Assembly (NCBI GenBank): GCA_021014325.1
Contig: CM037473.1
Span: forward strand, 12,772,696-12,836,695
Length of the DNA: 64,000 bases
From: Plazaster borealis
Lineage: Eukaryota > Echinodermata > Asteroidea > Forcipulatida > Labidiasteridae
Direction of reading: 5' to 3'
Position 1 is the first letter of the stretch; the number at the start of each line of letters is the position of its first letter. A program made the position numbers and the translations under genes. The notes beneath the pieces were generated by a model, which saw only the letters and a list, made by a program, of their open reading frames with translations, ran no database searches and was not told where the DNA came from. Below are positions 11,825 through 22,900 of the stretch, one piece after another.

Positions 11825-12022
11825 CCAGTAGTGTAACCAGACATAATTTGGGGAGGGGCTATTTAGTGTGCTAAACCATTCATTTGTGCATTTTTTGGGA
11901 ATCTCACTGGGGAAGGCAAGAGGGGGCAAATGGTCTGAGCGGGAGATGGGGGGCCCTGCCACCCAAGCCTCCCAGGGGCCCCGCCAAACCCTCTCCCACT
12001 CTGTCATGGTTACACCACTGGT
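11825..12022. mobile_element. MITE with CCAGTGGTGTAACCA-type ends
   Basis: The left end CCAGTAGTGTAACCAGACA pairs with the right end GTCATGGTTACACCACTGG across about 198 bases. No coding capacity. Confidence 0.65.
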
Positions 12023-12949
12023 TGGAGAGGCATATTTCCAGGCATAGGGAGGAGGAACTGTTTTTCAATTACCTCTTAAAGTACACCTTCATTTGTAAAA
12101 GGAAATTATCATAGAAAAATATAGACTGTTTTTATACATCAAGTATAACAAAGCTTTTCACAGATATATAAATGTGATACATGACAAGAGAAATACACCC
12201 AAGATATCAGTGGAAATGTTACTACCTGTAGTTTATGATACAACAATAGTTATCTTTATCACACAGAGATTGGTCATTTTTTCCCTTGTTGATGATTTAC
12301 CTTTTGTTTTAGGGGGGTGTTAGCCTACCCTGTAAAATCAAGAGAGTATTAAGGCTAAATGATAGATGACCCATTCTACCACTTAAAGTGAATGCAATGT
12401 ATTGTAGAACCAGTGATTTCTTTGCAGAAACCATCCATCAGCATCCTCCTCTGGTCTAAAATGCTGGTTGATCATTTCCAACTGTGAGGATTTTCTCGCA
12501 GTATGATGTGAAGTTCCATCAATTTGTTGAAGCCTTGCGTCCTCATGGTCCTATTCTGCCCAACGTGGGTTGGTAACTTCTGGAGCCTCATTGCAGCCCT
12601 CAAGTCTTATAAGTTGCATGGATTTTCATTGGACTGTGCACATATGACTTGTAAACTGTCTCCCTCAGGATGATGCATGTGTTGTTCTGTCAGCACGTTT
12701 GGTGCTGGTATAGGAGACAAACAAGCATTAAACACATAGTTCCTTGGCAACCCTTCACAGAGTGTCAGAAGATAATCTCGAGAATGATCAACCAGTCTGC
12801 AAACTACGGATACAAACATAACCCTAAATATAAACATCTGAAACTGACACAAAATATAAAAGCAAGCTGGAGACTTTTCGATTTTACAAATGTCAAAACT
12901 ATTTATTGATAACGACAATCTATTATACAGATCTATAACAAGTATTTTT

Positions 12950-13272
12950 CCTACAAGGTAAGTGGAGTTACGTGTTGAAGTATGAGACCCTTTTCCTTTG
13001 CATAGCACCATGTAATGGTTTACAAGGTGCTGTGGCGCAATATGCAGACAATCAAACCAGGAACACCGGGGCAAACCCCTTCTCTTTACGATAAGTGCAC
13101 TGGGTTCTTTTACGTGCATTACACAACACATGGGACCTACGGCTTATAACGTCCCATCCGAAGGACGAAGCATGTGGTTAAGTGTCTTGGGATTTGAACC
13201 CACACTCTGCTGATCAGAAACACCAGAGCTTCAGTTCGGTGTTCTTGTCCGCTCGGCCACGACACGCCACCG
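12950..13272 (-). repeat. tRNA-derived SINE, family A with long body
   Basis: Read on the minus strand, the element starts with a GTGTCGTGGCCGAGCGGAC head and a GTGGGTTCAAATCCC B box. It continues through a body containing CCTTCGGATGGGACG and ACACCGGGGCAAACC. A second copy with the same body lies at 40175-40517, and a body fragment at 57290-57520. Open frames here come from the repeat. Confidence 0.8.
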
Positions 13273-13672
13273 GTAAGTTCAAACAATTTGATGTGGAGTG
13301 ACATAGGAGAAAAGGATAGGAATTAGGTCACCCACTCAAGCTGCCTAGTCTGTAGGGGTTAGACAACACATAAAAAGGACGTTCCACAAATGTAAAGTTT
13401 TCAAGAACATAGTTTATTGCACACTAAAGTTTGCTTGGGAATTTCTTTTATATAATGCATGTATACAGTGTGTATAATTCTACCAGTGTGTGTTTTTATG
13501 AAGATCTTTTCAAACACAAACATTTACAACAGGCAGCAATTTTCATTCCATGTTTTAACAATCATGCAGTTCCTAAAGTCTACAACAAAATATGTTAAAC
13601 TCATTTACATTTATTAGAAAAATGTAATGATAACAATGTTCCCTCACTATTTATTGTTTCCACAGGAAAAAG

Positions 13673-14131
13673 ATTTGTTTTACATACAGATGGTGTTTTT
13701 GTTTACATTCATTCAACATTTGTGGCATGCCCCGTTTCCTAGCTCAGATTAAGTATAGCTCAGGCAATCTTGACATGTGATTATATAACTTGGATCATTC
13801 AGACATAATGTGCTAGACCAAGAGTTACTTTAGATTTCTACTCGTAATGCGATACAGGAGCAAAACACAGTTGGGTAGAGATTCCCAGAGCCACATTCAA
13901 AAAATTTGTTTTACATACAGATGGTGTTTTTGTTTACATTCATTCAACATTTGTGGCATGCCCCGTTTCCTAGCTCAGATTAAGTATAGCTCAGGCAATC
14001 TTGACATGTGATTATATAACTTGGATCATTCAGACATAATGTGCAAGACCAAGAGTTACTTTAGATTTCTACTCGTAATGCGATACAGGAGCAAAACACG
14101 GTTGGGTAGAGATTCCCAGAGCCACATTCAA
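13673..14131 (+). repeat. Recent 231-bp tandem duplication
   Basis: Copy 1 (13673-13903) and copy 2 (from 13904) are direct repeats with a period of 231 bases. Only about two differences were noticed (GTGCTAGACC versus GTGCAAGACC, and ACAGTTGGG versus ACGGTTGGG). Such near identity implies a recent duplication, or an assembly artefact. Confidence 0.9.
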
Positions 14132-14208
14132 GATGTGTTTATTATTTATTTATTTTATTACACATCCAACAGCACAATTAGCACCAATAACAGGATGATG
14201 AGAAACAA

Positions 14209-14372
14209 GTGTTCAGCTTTAGATGTGGGAGGAAAACCCCAATGGGGAATACCCACGCAATCAGGTCGGGACTGTAAACCCAATCCACATGCAAGGCTCC
14301 GGTTTGAGGTGGGATTCAAACCGGAGTCCACAGAGGTAAAAAGGCAGGGAAAGAAAACACTGAGCCAACCTG
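14209..14372 (-). repeat. tRNA-derived SINE, family B
   Basis: On the minus strand it reads GGTTGGCTCAGTG, then CCTGCCTTTTTACCTCTGTG, a B-box-like GGTTTGAATCCC, and a TTGCATGTGGATTGGG body ending near GTTTTCCTCCCACATCT. Other copies: 35449, 35690, 36888, 42866 and 45292. Confidence 0.75.
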
Positions 14373-14599
14373 ATCCTAAATCTCACAAGGTGGTAAAAGT
14401 TCCCAGTCAAATCTCATTTAATATTATATTGGTTCCCTTTTTACCACACCCTGGTACAATTCCTGGCTCCCAGCCTGTATTCTGCTGTAGAGTCTTCATG
14501 CAGCTCTTGAAAACTTGTAAACACAGTGGATCTTAATTTGCATGGTTTACAGCTTGCAGTCATCAGATCTTTCTTGCTGAGGAATGAGCAGACCCACCA

Positions 14600-14790
14600 T
14601 TTACACAATCACTGAACAGGCGATGCTCCAGGGATTAGAATTGAAAATCACACCCAAATTGACCTCATTTCCTTCTTCACTCTCTTCAACAGCCTCCTGG
14701 GCAGAAGGTACCAGAAGCCTGATGACAGGTGGTGTTGAGGTTGTAGAGATGATGCTTCTGTGGATGACACAGCAGAACCTGGCAATTATC
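14600..14790 (-). other. Unidentified open reading stretch, possible 3' exon
   Basis: On the minus strand an acceptor-like sequence (GTCTGATAATTGCCAG) precedes an open frame that includes VPSAQEAVEESEEGNEVNLG and stops at about 14601. The acidic composition is coding-like, but no family is recognised. The plus strand is open here too, and no partner exon was found. Confidence 0.2.
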
Positions 14791-15239
14791 AGACAACCAG
14801 GGCAACCATCAAGTGTGTTGTAAGTTCCATGCCTCTGCCACCAAATTGTTACAAATACACACAAATAGACAATAAAAACATGGACAAAAGACACACATTC
14901 CACTCAAGTACACTATACACCAAGCACCACACACCGAAGATGGAAAGTTCACAGATAAAATGTTGTTTTATTATCACAAAAGATGTCAGGTCAAAGGTTA
15001 ACAATGGTTTAAAAGCAACTTTAGAAAAATTCATCAAGGGAGGTTTCAAAACAAGTTTATTTTTACACAACTAAACATAATGTTTGAACAACATTATAAT
15101 CAAGCCAGGCCATGGCATGCAGCATGGTACCATTCATTCCTTCTCATCATGCTTTATTTAGCATATTTTGAAGCGGGTTAAGCCTAAATTTGAATGGAAG
15201 AAAACTTTATTGTATTGCACATTCCCAACCAACCTTTGT

Positions 15240-15800
15240 TAAAAACTTTCCCCAATCCATCAAATTCCAACATGAATAGTGCTACTGCTAATTCACTGGA
15301 CCTAACCCATCAAACTCCAACAGTGCAGTTGTAATAACAGTACCTAGTCCAACTGTTGGATATTGATGGAGTGTGTATCCTTGGTCCGGCCTGTTCAAAG
15401 TATGAAGAGGGGGGTTTGGCATAACCCAACCCAGCAAAATCCAACAACTGTTACTGCACCATGGTTGAATGGTTGGGTCTGCCATTGTAAGAAACAATGG
15501 GATCAACAATGCACCACGTACATACAATAACATCACATGCCTTTATCAATTGTTTATTCCTCCTCCTTGCGCTTACAACAAAGGGATCAACAATGCACCA
15601 CATGTACATCACATGCCTTTGTCAGGTGTTTATTCCTCCTCCTTGCAATTCACCATACCCAATCCAACAAAGTCCAACAGAGAACTGCAAGTCTACAGTA
15701 CCCATTCCATCGCATTCCATCACTTTATCTATAGTACACAGTACCCAACCCATCATATCCCAACAAAACAAACTGTTGGAGTTTGAGGGGGTAATAACCT
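15240..15800. repeat. Low-complexity region with 84-bp duplicate
   Basis: Clusters of CCAAC/CCATC-rich sequence. The segment from 15499 (GGGATCAACAATGCACCAC) is repeated from 15583 with period about 84; both copies contain GTTTATTCCTCCTCCTTGC. Open frames are by-products. Confidence 0.6.
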
Positions 15801-16920
15801 ATTAGTAGATAACTGGTACCAGAGTACTCATACTCGAATACTGTTTTGAGGGTACTTGAACACTCGGCCAGTGAAGTACTGAAACTCAAAGTCACATACT
15901 GACTCATTACTGACTTCAAATGTACTGGGACTCCAAGTGACTTAAAATGTACTCAATTTAAAATCATCATGGTCACTATTTATTTCCAATAATGTTGTCA
16001 ATTCCCCCCCCCCCCCCCCCGCCCGAAAAGGAACACACATTCACACACTCAAAAACATGCAGGTTGTGAACATCTTTGATTCTGATCGAGAAAAAGTGCT
16101 AGGAGTTACAACAATAAGGGGAACCCGCTCTAGGGGCCAACTCGTACTCAAGTAGCAACACTTTGTATTCAGCAGTACAAACAAGTCTTATATTTATCAT
16201 CATAGATACATCCCTTAGCTTTTACCGCAGTCCGTTAGCAATACGCTATCTATGAATTTGAATCAGTAACCGCTAACCTTCTGCCGATCTGGTAACAAAA
16301 ATAAATCCAAAATATCATATATATTGATAAATTTTTAGCATTTTTGATAAAAATGTTCTTTTCCTGACCGACAAATTTTCACTGAGAGCACGTGTCATCA
16401 TTCATTTTTTTAAACATAAATGCGATAATCGCTACCCCATGCTACTGTTGGAGGTCTTATGTGGCTTTTACCGCAGCATCAGTAGTTTCACTTTTTTCTG
16501 TTGGCAATACGCTAATATACACTTTGCCCCTTTGCAAAGTTGTAAACAATAAATCTATTTAGGGTTATCAGCAATTTCATCCAAATGAAGTAGTATACAA
16601 ACATTATTTTAGACTTTTTCTTACATATCTTGAGCTTCTTTGGAGTTGTCAATTTAATCTTAACACCATGTGCCACAGCGTTATGGGCACACAACCAAGG
16701 GGGCAGCAACTCCAAAATTCCCTCCAAAATTCAGATGAAAACAGAGGGGACAGTTCGGGCACAGCAAGAAGAAAACAAATTGGCCAGATAAAGGAAAAAA
16801 CTGTATAAATTGGTACTTATGTTTTTATGTGTACAGTTTTGGGCAAATCAACCCCTCTGCCCCCTGAATGAAACCAAGAGTCCCATGCACAGCGGCAGAC
16901 AAAATATTATAACACAACAG
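15800..16920. other. Intergenic, no gene; poly-C tract
   Basis: A run of about 18 C residues lies at 16003-16020. The remaining sequence is AT-rich and unique-looking; no exon could be supported. Confidence 0.5.
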
Positions 16921-16927
16921 TTAGGCA

Positions 16928-17765
16928 GCAGGTAGCCCTGGTAGGACGTCCTGTGTATAAAGCGCCTCTACAATGCGAACATATTTTGAAGTAATGTTTT
17001 TTCATAATTTTACCTGATTTAAGAAGCTGAAATTCCGTTCATATTATATATTCTTTATGTCCGTAACTCACTATTGATGGGTCCAACAATAACAATTTCG
17101 TCCACGAATGACATTATTCTAGCAAATAAGTCCGAGTTGTGCACTACCGTTTTTATCATCGTGTACCAATTGACTGTGTAGGCTCAGGCGCGCATGCGTG
17201 ACATGCATAGCAACCTGACCGACTTCCGCGTTAAATTTGTGGGCGTGTCTGTGTTCATGTCATTATATAAGTAAGACTGCGCCCTCTATCGTGGTTGCTA
17301 TGCAAAGGACGCACATGCGCTGAAGCATTCACGTCTTGTCAGTTTCGGCATGTCGCCGAGAATGCATAAATTTCCATTTTATTTTCACAATAATGTCGGA
17401 AAAGTTTCCGCAGCATGCCTCCAACTTATTTTATTTTATTTTATTTTTTTTTTCCTGTTTTCCATTTGGAGATAGGTGGAAAACAGGAAAAAAAAAAATA
17501 ATAATAATAATAATAACAAGTTGGAGGCATGCTGCAGAAACTTTTCCATAATGTCATCCAATGATAAAATTGGCAATTCTGAATAGAGCAGGAGGCGTAA
17601 GGTTCAGGACACAAGGAACATGTGAGTCAAGTTTCAGCTTCCTCAAAAAGGTAAAAATATGATAAAAAATGGTTACAAATTTTTTCGCAATGGTACGGGA
17701 CCTATACCCTGGACTCCGTCGTGTTGTATGCAACGGAGGAGCCCAACCTGGGCTAGGCAGCAGGC
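16928..17765. mobile_element. Long-TIR element, copy 1 (interrupted)
   Basis: The ends are inverted relatives of each other. The left end has CTGGTAGGACGTCC then TTTTACCTGATTTAAGAAGC. The right end has CAGCTTCCTCAAAAAGGTAA then ACCTGGGCTAGGCAG. The whole unit, including interior blocks such as TTTATTTTCACAATAATGTC, recurs reverse-complemented at 59455-60060. This copy is split by a 150-bp insertion at 17398-17547. No open frame of note, so probably non-autonomous. Confidence 0.7.
17398..17547. mobile_element. Palindromic MITE with 8-bp target duplication
   Basis: Thirty-base terminal inverted repeats beginning GGAAAAGTTTCCGCAGCATG (one mismatch between ends) enclose an AT-rich core. The flanks are direct ATAATGTC copies at 17390-17397 and 17548-17555. 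An 8-bp duplication is typical of hAT-type insertion. The homologous unit at 59.66 kb reads straight through this site with a single ATAATGTC, i.e. an empty site. A related element lies at 42462-42630. Confidence 0.9.
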
Positions 17766-18329
17766 AGCCTGTACGCGCACCCTTGACAGGCTTGATACGG
17801 TCCTATCCACCATTCCTAATGGATTGTAACCCGACCACACTTCAAATCAATCCTTTTAGAGCTCCGTATTTGGCACCGTTGGCTTTCTTTTTGAAGCTGC
17901 AACGATACCACATTTTGTCATAATTTGGACATGAAAACCCCAAAGTTTCCCGATGACGGCAAAGCCTAGACGCAAAGACCCGGCTTGCACTGCATGGCAG
18001 TGGAACTTCGGTTTTTAAAGTTGGCGGTTGAGTCACTAAAAAGTAAGAACATCCTTACCGTTGAAGTCGAGTTGACTTTGTATACTTCAGTCACACTCTC
18101 CTGGTGATCAGAATGATATTTCAAACAGCTTCATGTCCAATTTGCCCATGGTATCGGCTACTCACCAGAAATAATTCGACCACGAAATTCCCAATGCTCA
18201 ACTGATGAGCGGCCATGTTGTCCGAAATGAAGAAAGACCGCGCGCCTCCGACATGCAATATCGTTCCCATCCCATCCCACGCGTTGCATGCGACACACAC
18301 GGTTATCACATTGGGAACAAGGTTACCAA

Positions 18330-18645
18330 AGGTGGGTTTTTTTGTGTGGGGGTGGTCTCGAATAGCATTATAGGCACTGAACACGTTTAGAAAATCACAG
18401 ACCAGTGTTCTCACTTGGTGTATCCCAACATATTGCATAACATAAAAGGCCTGTGAAAATTTGGGCTCAATTGGTCATCGAAGTTGCAAGAAAATGATGA
18501 AAGAAAAAACACCTTGTTGTATATTGAAATTTTGTGTGCTTTCAGATAGGAATAAAAACTTCTTGCAAGAAGTTTTTTATTATTTTAGTGAGAAATTACC
18601 TCTTTCTCAAAAACTACGTTACTTCAGAGCAAATTCCTTCCTCAA
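18330..18645 (-). mobile_element. MITE-like repeat, ACCAATTGAG family
   Basis: On the minus strand it contains CGATGACCAATTGAGCCC, TTCACAGGCC and CAAAGTGAG-type segments, as in copies at 28292-28648 and 54232-54562. Confidence 0.6.
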
Positions 18646-18954
18646 TACTATCAACAGCTCTCCGTTGAATTGTTACCAAGTAAGTTTTTATGCTATTGTT
18701 CTGAGTCTTTAAACGTGTACGATAACTTTAATCAAAATACTGAATTGGGGGAGCAATTCTCCAAATAAAAGGTTTTTTAAAATTGTTTTTAAATGATGAT
18801 GTAATGAGCAAATGTGCGCACTCGGGGGTGGGGAGTAGGTGGGTGTGGCCATTGATGCACACTGGGTGGTGCACGCAGTTTATTTGTCAAAGCGCCCTCT
18901 CGTGGGGAATATTGTGACAAATCAACACGAGAATGTATTTTACCATGACTAGGT

Positions 18955-18992
18955 GATCAGCCTGGGGGGGGGGGGTGGGGGGCGGGGGGAGA
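18955..18992 (+). other. G-rich tract
   Basis: A stretch of uninterrupted G runs (GCCTGGGGGGGGGGGGTGGG and on) about 140 bases upstream of the PIPOX TATA box could form G-quadruplex DNA. It may also be simply low complexity. Confidence 0.6.
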
Positions 18993-19031
18993 TCGATCAG
19001 GTGCTCGACGTTCGTCATGCGTGACGTGACA

Positions 19032-19098
19032 TGACCTGACCTATTTGTTTATGTTCTGTTTTGTGTACATGTTCGTGTGTCAGCAGGTCATGTGACCT
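19032..19098 (+). promoter_or_regulatory. Nuclear-receptor half-site cluster upstream of PIPOX
   Basis: TGACCTGACCTA (19032-19043; complement TAGGTCAGGTCA) and AGGTCATGTGACCT (19085-19098, an inverted repeat of AGGTCA with two-base spacing) lie within 70 bases of the TATA box. AGGTCA is the consensus half-site of many nuclear receptors. Functional use is inferred, not shown. Confidence 0.45.
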
Positions 19099-19099
19099 C

Positions 19100-19106
19100 T
19101 ATAAAT
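19100..19106 (+). promoter_or_regulatory. TATA box of the PIPOX promoter
   Basis: TATAAAT sits about 70 bases before a good donor (CCAG/GTGAGA at 19169/19170). It would place the transcription start near 19130 and make a short non-coding first exon. Confidence 0.6.
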
Positions 19107-19129
19107 CCGGCATACAATCCAGATATTGA

Positions 19130-19169
19130 ACTACCGTACCTGCAACTGCTGCGACTTCCAACCAGCCAG
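19130..19169 (+). other. Predicted non-coding first exon of PIPOX
   Basis: The start is estimated from the TATA box; the end is set by the donor GTGAGA at 19170. It would splice to the strong acceptor TTTCTAATTTCCAG ending at 19650. Confidence 0.5.
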
Positions 19170-19650
19170 GTGAGAGACCCCAGGTAGACACATCATTCAC
19201 GTGCAGTTTGTACTAATAATTTGCTAATTTAAATACAAGGCAGCATTCTCGCAAGGGCAAGGCTAGTAATACTGTATTCTTACTGTGATCAAGCTCCCGT
19301 TTCGTTAAATCTGTGTGTGAGGCACTGTACTGAGAGCCTTCCTCCAGTGCTGATTGTTGGAGGTTTACAGCAATATGAACTTGTTCTGTCAGTAGGAAAT
19401 AGCTTTCAGAATAAAATTTACAATAAATTTCAACTAAAAATGAGTATTTCTCTCATAATTCTAGCCATTTGAATGCATGAACGGGGCAGAAAAGACATAC
19501 GCCTTCGCCCAGAGAGAGAACTCACACCTATAACTTTAATAACAATTACCTCCAAGAAAACAATAAATCTTCAAGGAAAATAATTGTACTCTGTACTCAG
19601 TATTGAGCAGAAATGAGATTCATTTTGGTTTGTTCTTTTCTAATTTCCAG

Positions 19651-19963
19651 CCATATTGATGCCGAGAGTTACAACTGACTAAAAGCGTGACATGGCAGGA
19701 CATATGGCCAGCACCACGGTGTATGACTGCATTGTGGTCGGAGGGGGAATCATCGGATCTGGAGCAGCCTTCCAGATGGCTAAGCAAGGACACAAGACTC
19801 TCCTCCTTGAGCAGTTCTCTCTTCCGCATGTGCGGGGTAGCTCCTCTGGCCCATCACGAATCATCCGTAATGCCTACGCTGAGGACCACCATGGTGCAAT
19901 GGTGCATGAGATACAACAAATGTGGGAAGATATTGAACGAGAAACAAATACAACTTTACGGAG
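19651..19963 (+). CDS. PIPOX: PIPOX exon 2 (5'UTR plus residues 1-91)
   Basis: The acceptor TTTCTAATTTCCAG ends at 19650; coding begins at 19692; the donor is CGGAG/GTGAGA. It holds the FAD-binding GGGIIG and the [11 protein letters not shown] motif. A short upstream ORF (ATG at 19659, stop before 19692) lies in the leader. Exit phase 2. Confidence 0.93.
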
Positions 19964-22900
19964 GTGAGATCATCTGTTAAAGCAGATATATTTTTTTAAG
20001 GAATGTCTTTTTTATTGGTTAAATGCCTGTTAATATGTAAAAATGGTTTTACATTGTTACTGCAAGTGCAAAACCTTTTACTTTTAATTAAACTGGACTT
20101 TACATTAAGGATGCATCTGATGCATTTGAGATGAAAATGGCAAAAAAAAAACTGTTGATGTTTAGTAATAGTATGGGTCCATTCAGAATAGTCAGTATTA
20201 TAAAAAAATGCTTTTTTATTTAAATAGTGGGTGGGTGGGTGGGCTCAAAAGGAATTTATAACTGAAAATCAAAATTCATGGTGTTAAAAAACTTTGCCTT
20301 ATTATGAGACCGATTTAAAAAAAATAGCTGTAAAAGCCCAAAGGGCTAGCCTAGACCTAACTGCACTGAACCTGCAATGACCCTTATTTGAAACAGCTGG
20401 TTATCTAAAACGTCAGCTCTGTACCAGACATTACTTTATTCTTCAGTGTATAGGATACAGAATAGTCAGATTAGCATTTAAAAATTGAAAATTTGGGGTG
20501 GGTGGGTAGGTCAAAACAATTTTCAAAAAAAAATTGAATTTGTTTAATACTGACTATTCTGAAGTGCCCCTAACTTAAAAGATACAATGAGTTATACTCA
20601 GGACCCAATATTATCTCATGTTATCAGGCAGCCACAGACAGCCTGCCACTTTCCAAGTTACAATTATATTGTGTGTTGCATACACAAAGTACTCAAATGT
20701 TTTTTTCTTTGAAACATCTGTCAAAATGCGTTCAGAAGAAAAACAATCTAAATTTATAGGTTGATCACAAAAAAATAAGCCGATGCAACTTTCATTACTT
20801 CATGGGGAAAGAAAATGAATGCAACTTTTTAACCAAACAGAAAAACAGGAATGCTCGTTCTGAGTAAGACGAGGAACACAGAGAGTTTTCTGAGCACAAG
20901 ACGGACCTTAGTCAATCGCCAACTTCCTTTCGAGGATTTAACAACTCAGCAACTGACAGCGCGCTACCCTCTTATGTCCTACGAGGGCCACTATGACTGT
21001 CTATTGGACACAGAGGCAGGCTTCCTTATCGCAAATAAATGTCATCAGCTACTTCAGGTTGGGAAAATATACAAATTACTTTTGCTTTAAAAGAAGTTTA
21101 TTCTCTGAGTTACTGCCATATTTATCCATATCTGCCTACACACAAACGCTGTAAGCACCTAACTACGGGAAAACCTGTAGATGAACAAGAAGTTAATGTC
21201 TTTCTTTATACTCCCATTACTAGTGGTATGAATGGGGGAACATGGCAATATCACATTAAAGAGAATTGTGTACTCTTTCCAATGGATACAGTTTATTGGG
21301 GTATGTTCATTTGCAAGGCAGTAAATAATTATTGTTTATTGTAATGCAGCAATAGGCACTACATGGACTTAGGCAGGAACAGCGTTTATGTACTGTGACC
21401 AGTCGGGCGGATATGGGTTAAGGCTAAGGGAAAGTTTGTTAATCCAGATTTGAGAAACTTGGCCCTGATTTGAATGTCTTTTTATTTTTACATGTGAGTG
21501 TTAGGCCACCTATTTGGACATGGACTAAAGCCGTGTCCGAATTGGTGGCTATAGCTATGGCTATACACGACTAGATTTCTGCATCATCATGCATCACCCT
21601 TAGTAATAGTCATAGCCATAACTGTAGCAGCCAATTCGAAGATGGCCTTAATTTCACAGATCTTGGAACAGCCTTATTCCTTTTTCTTTTTCTTTTCCCA
21701 TAAGAATCAAGGAAAATTGTCTTATGTAGACATCTTTAAGGGGTATTGTTGATGAGAATCGATCGTTAGCCATGATAGCACTGATCCAGGTTTCATGATT
21801 CATTGAGGCGTTTGCCTCCATGCCATGGGGCATTGCCTTGGTGCCCTTTAGATGTTCCAATAGAAAGTTAAGTTTTCCTCGTACAGGAAAAAAAAGCAAG
21901 GTGAATCTTTGGAATATAATTTCACTGAGAAAAGTGGACGTTCAGAATGTTGATTTCATGGCAAAGATTTTCCAAGTGAAAGTGCCTTGAACTTACAAGA
22001 ACGAAATCATTTTGTCCCAGGATCTGTTTAAAAAGTATGGCGGCACGCTCCATGACAGTGAAAAGGTTGTGAGGATAGAGCCAGGGCGTATCGTGACTGT
22101 GCACACCAGTAAGGGACAGTATAAGACGGGAGCGTTGGTACTCGCCCCTGGACCCTGGGCATCAGAGCTTCTGAAACCCCTAGGTGTACATCTTCCACTT
22201 CAGGTAACAAAATAAATAAATAAATAAAAATTATGACAATAACTCATAATACCATGCATTATTCAACTCATAAAAAATGTTTTAAATTTTGATTCCATGA
22301 ATGCTAAGTGAAGATATGGAACCAGCCACAGAACCCCCCCCCCCTTTCCCCTTTGCAATCTATGCAATCTCCATTAGATAAAAATGAGAAGAAATACAAT
22401 ATTATATAATCCAAAAGTGTATAATGATCTAAAAACTAATGTTTCAAATTGCCTAGTATTATTATTCATTATGCCAAATGCATTCCTGAATCTATTTCAA
22501 CTTCATTAGAAGTACATGTGTGTAGCTCAAACAGACAATAATGAAAAAAATCTCTATACATTAACTCCTTGGTATGTTGGAAGCAATATTAGTTAATTAG
22601 TATCTTGCTCAAGGACACAAGTGACCCGCGGAAGACCTGGGCCCACTATTTCATGGCACAGCTCACCCCAGAATTCTGCTCTTATAACGCCCAGTAGAGC
22701 TCATGATTCTATGGGTAAAAGCGCAAAATTCCGCAATAAACTGAGCCATGAAATTGGGCCTTGACCCAAACCGAACCAACGCTCTGATGAATGATGTCTC
22801 AGCCATCAGGGCCCAATTTCATAGAGCTGCTTAAGCAGAAAAAGTAGCTAAGCACAACAAAATTACCAGAATAAGGTTACCAGCCAAACTACCATGTCAT

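Noticed and set aside
12607..13131. 174-residue minus-strand open frame
   Set aside because: Its N-terminal half is the body of a SINE also found at 40175 (where a similar frame appears); no protein motif.
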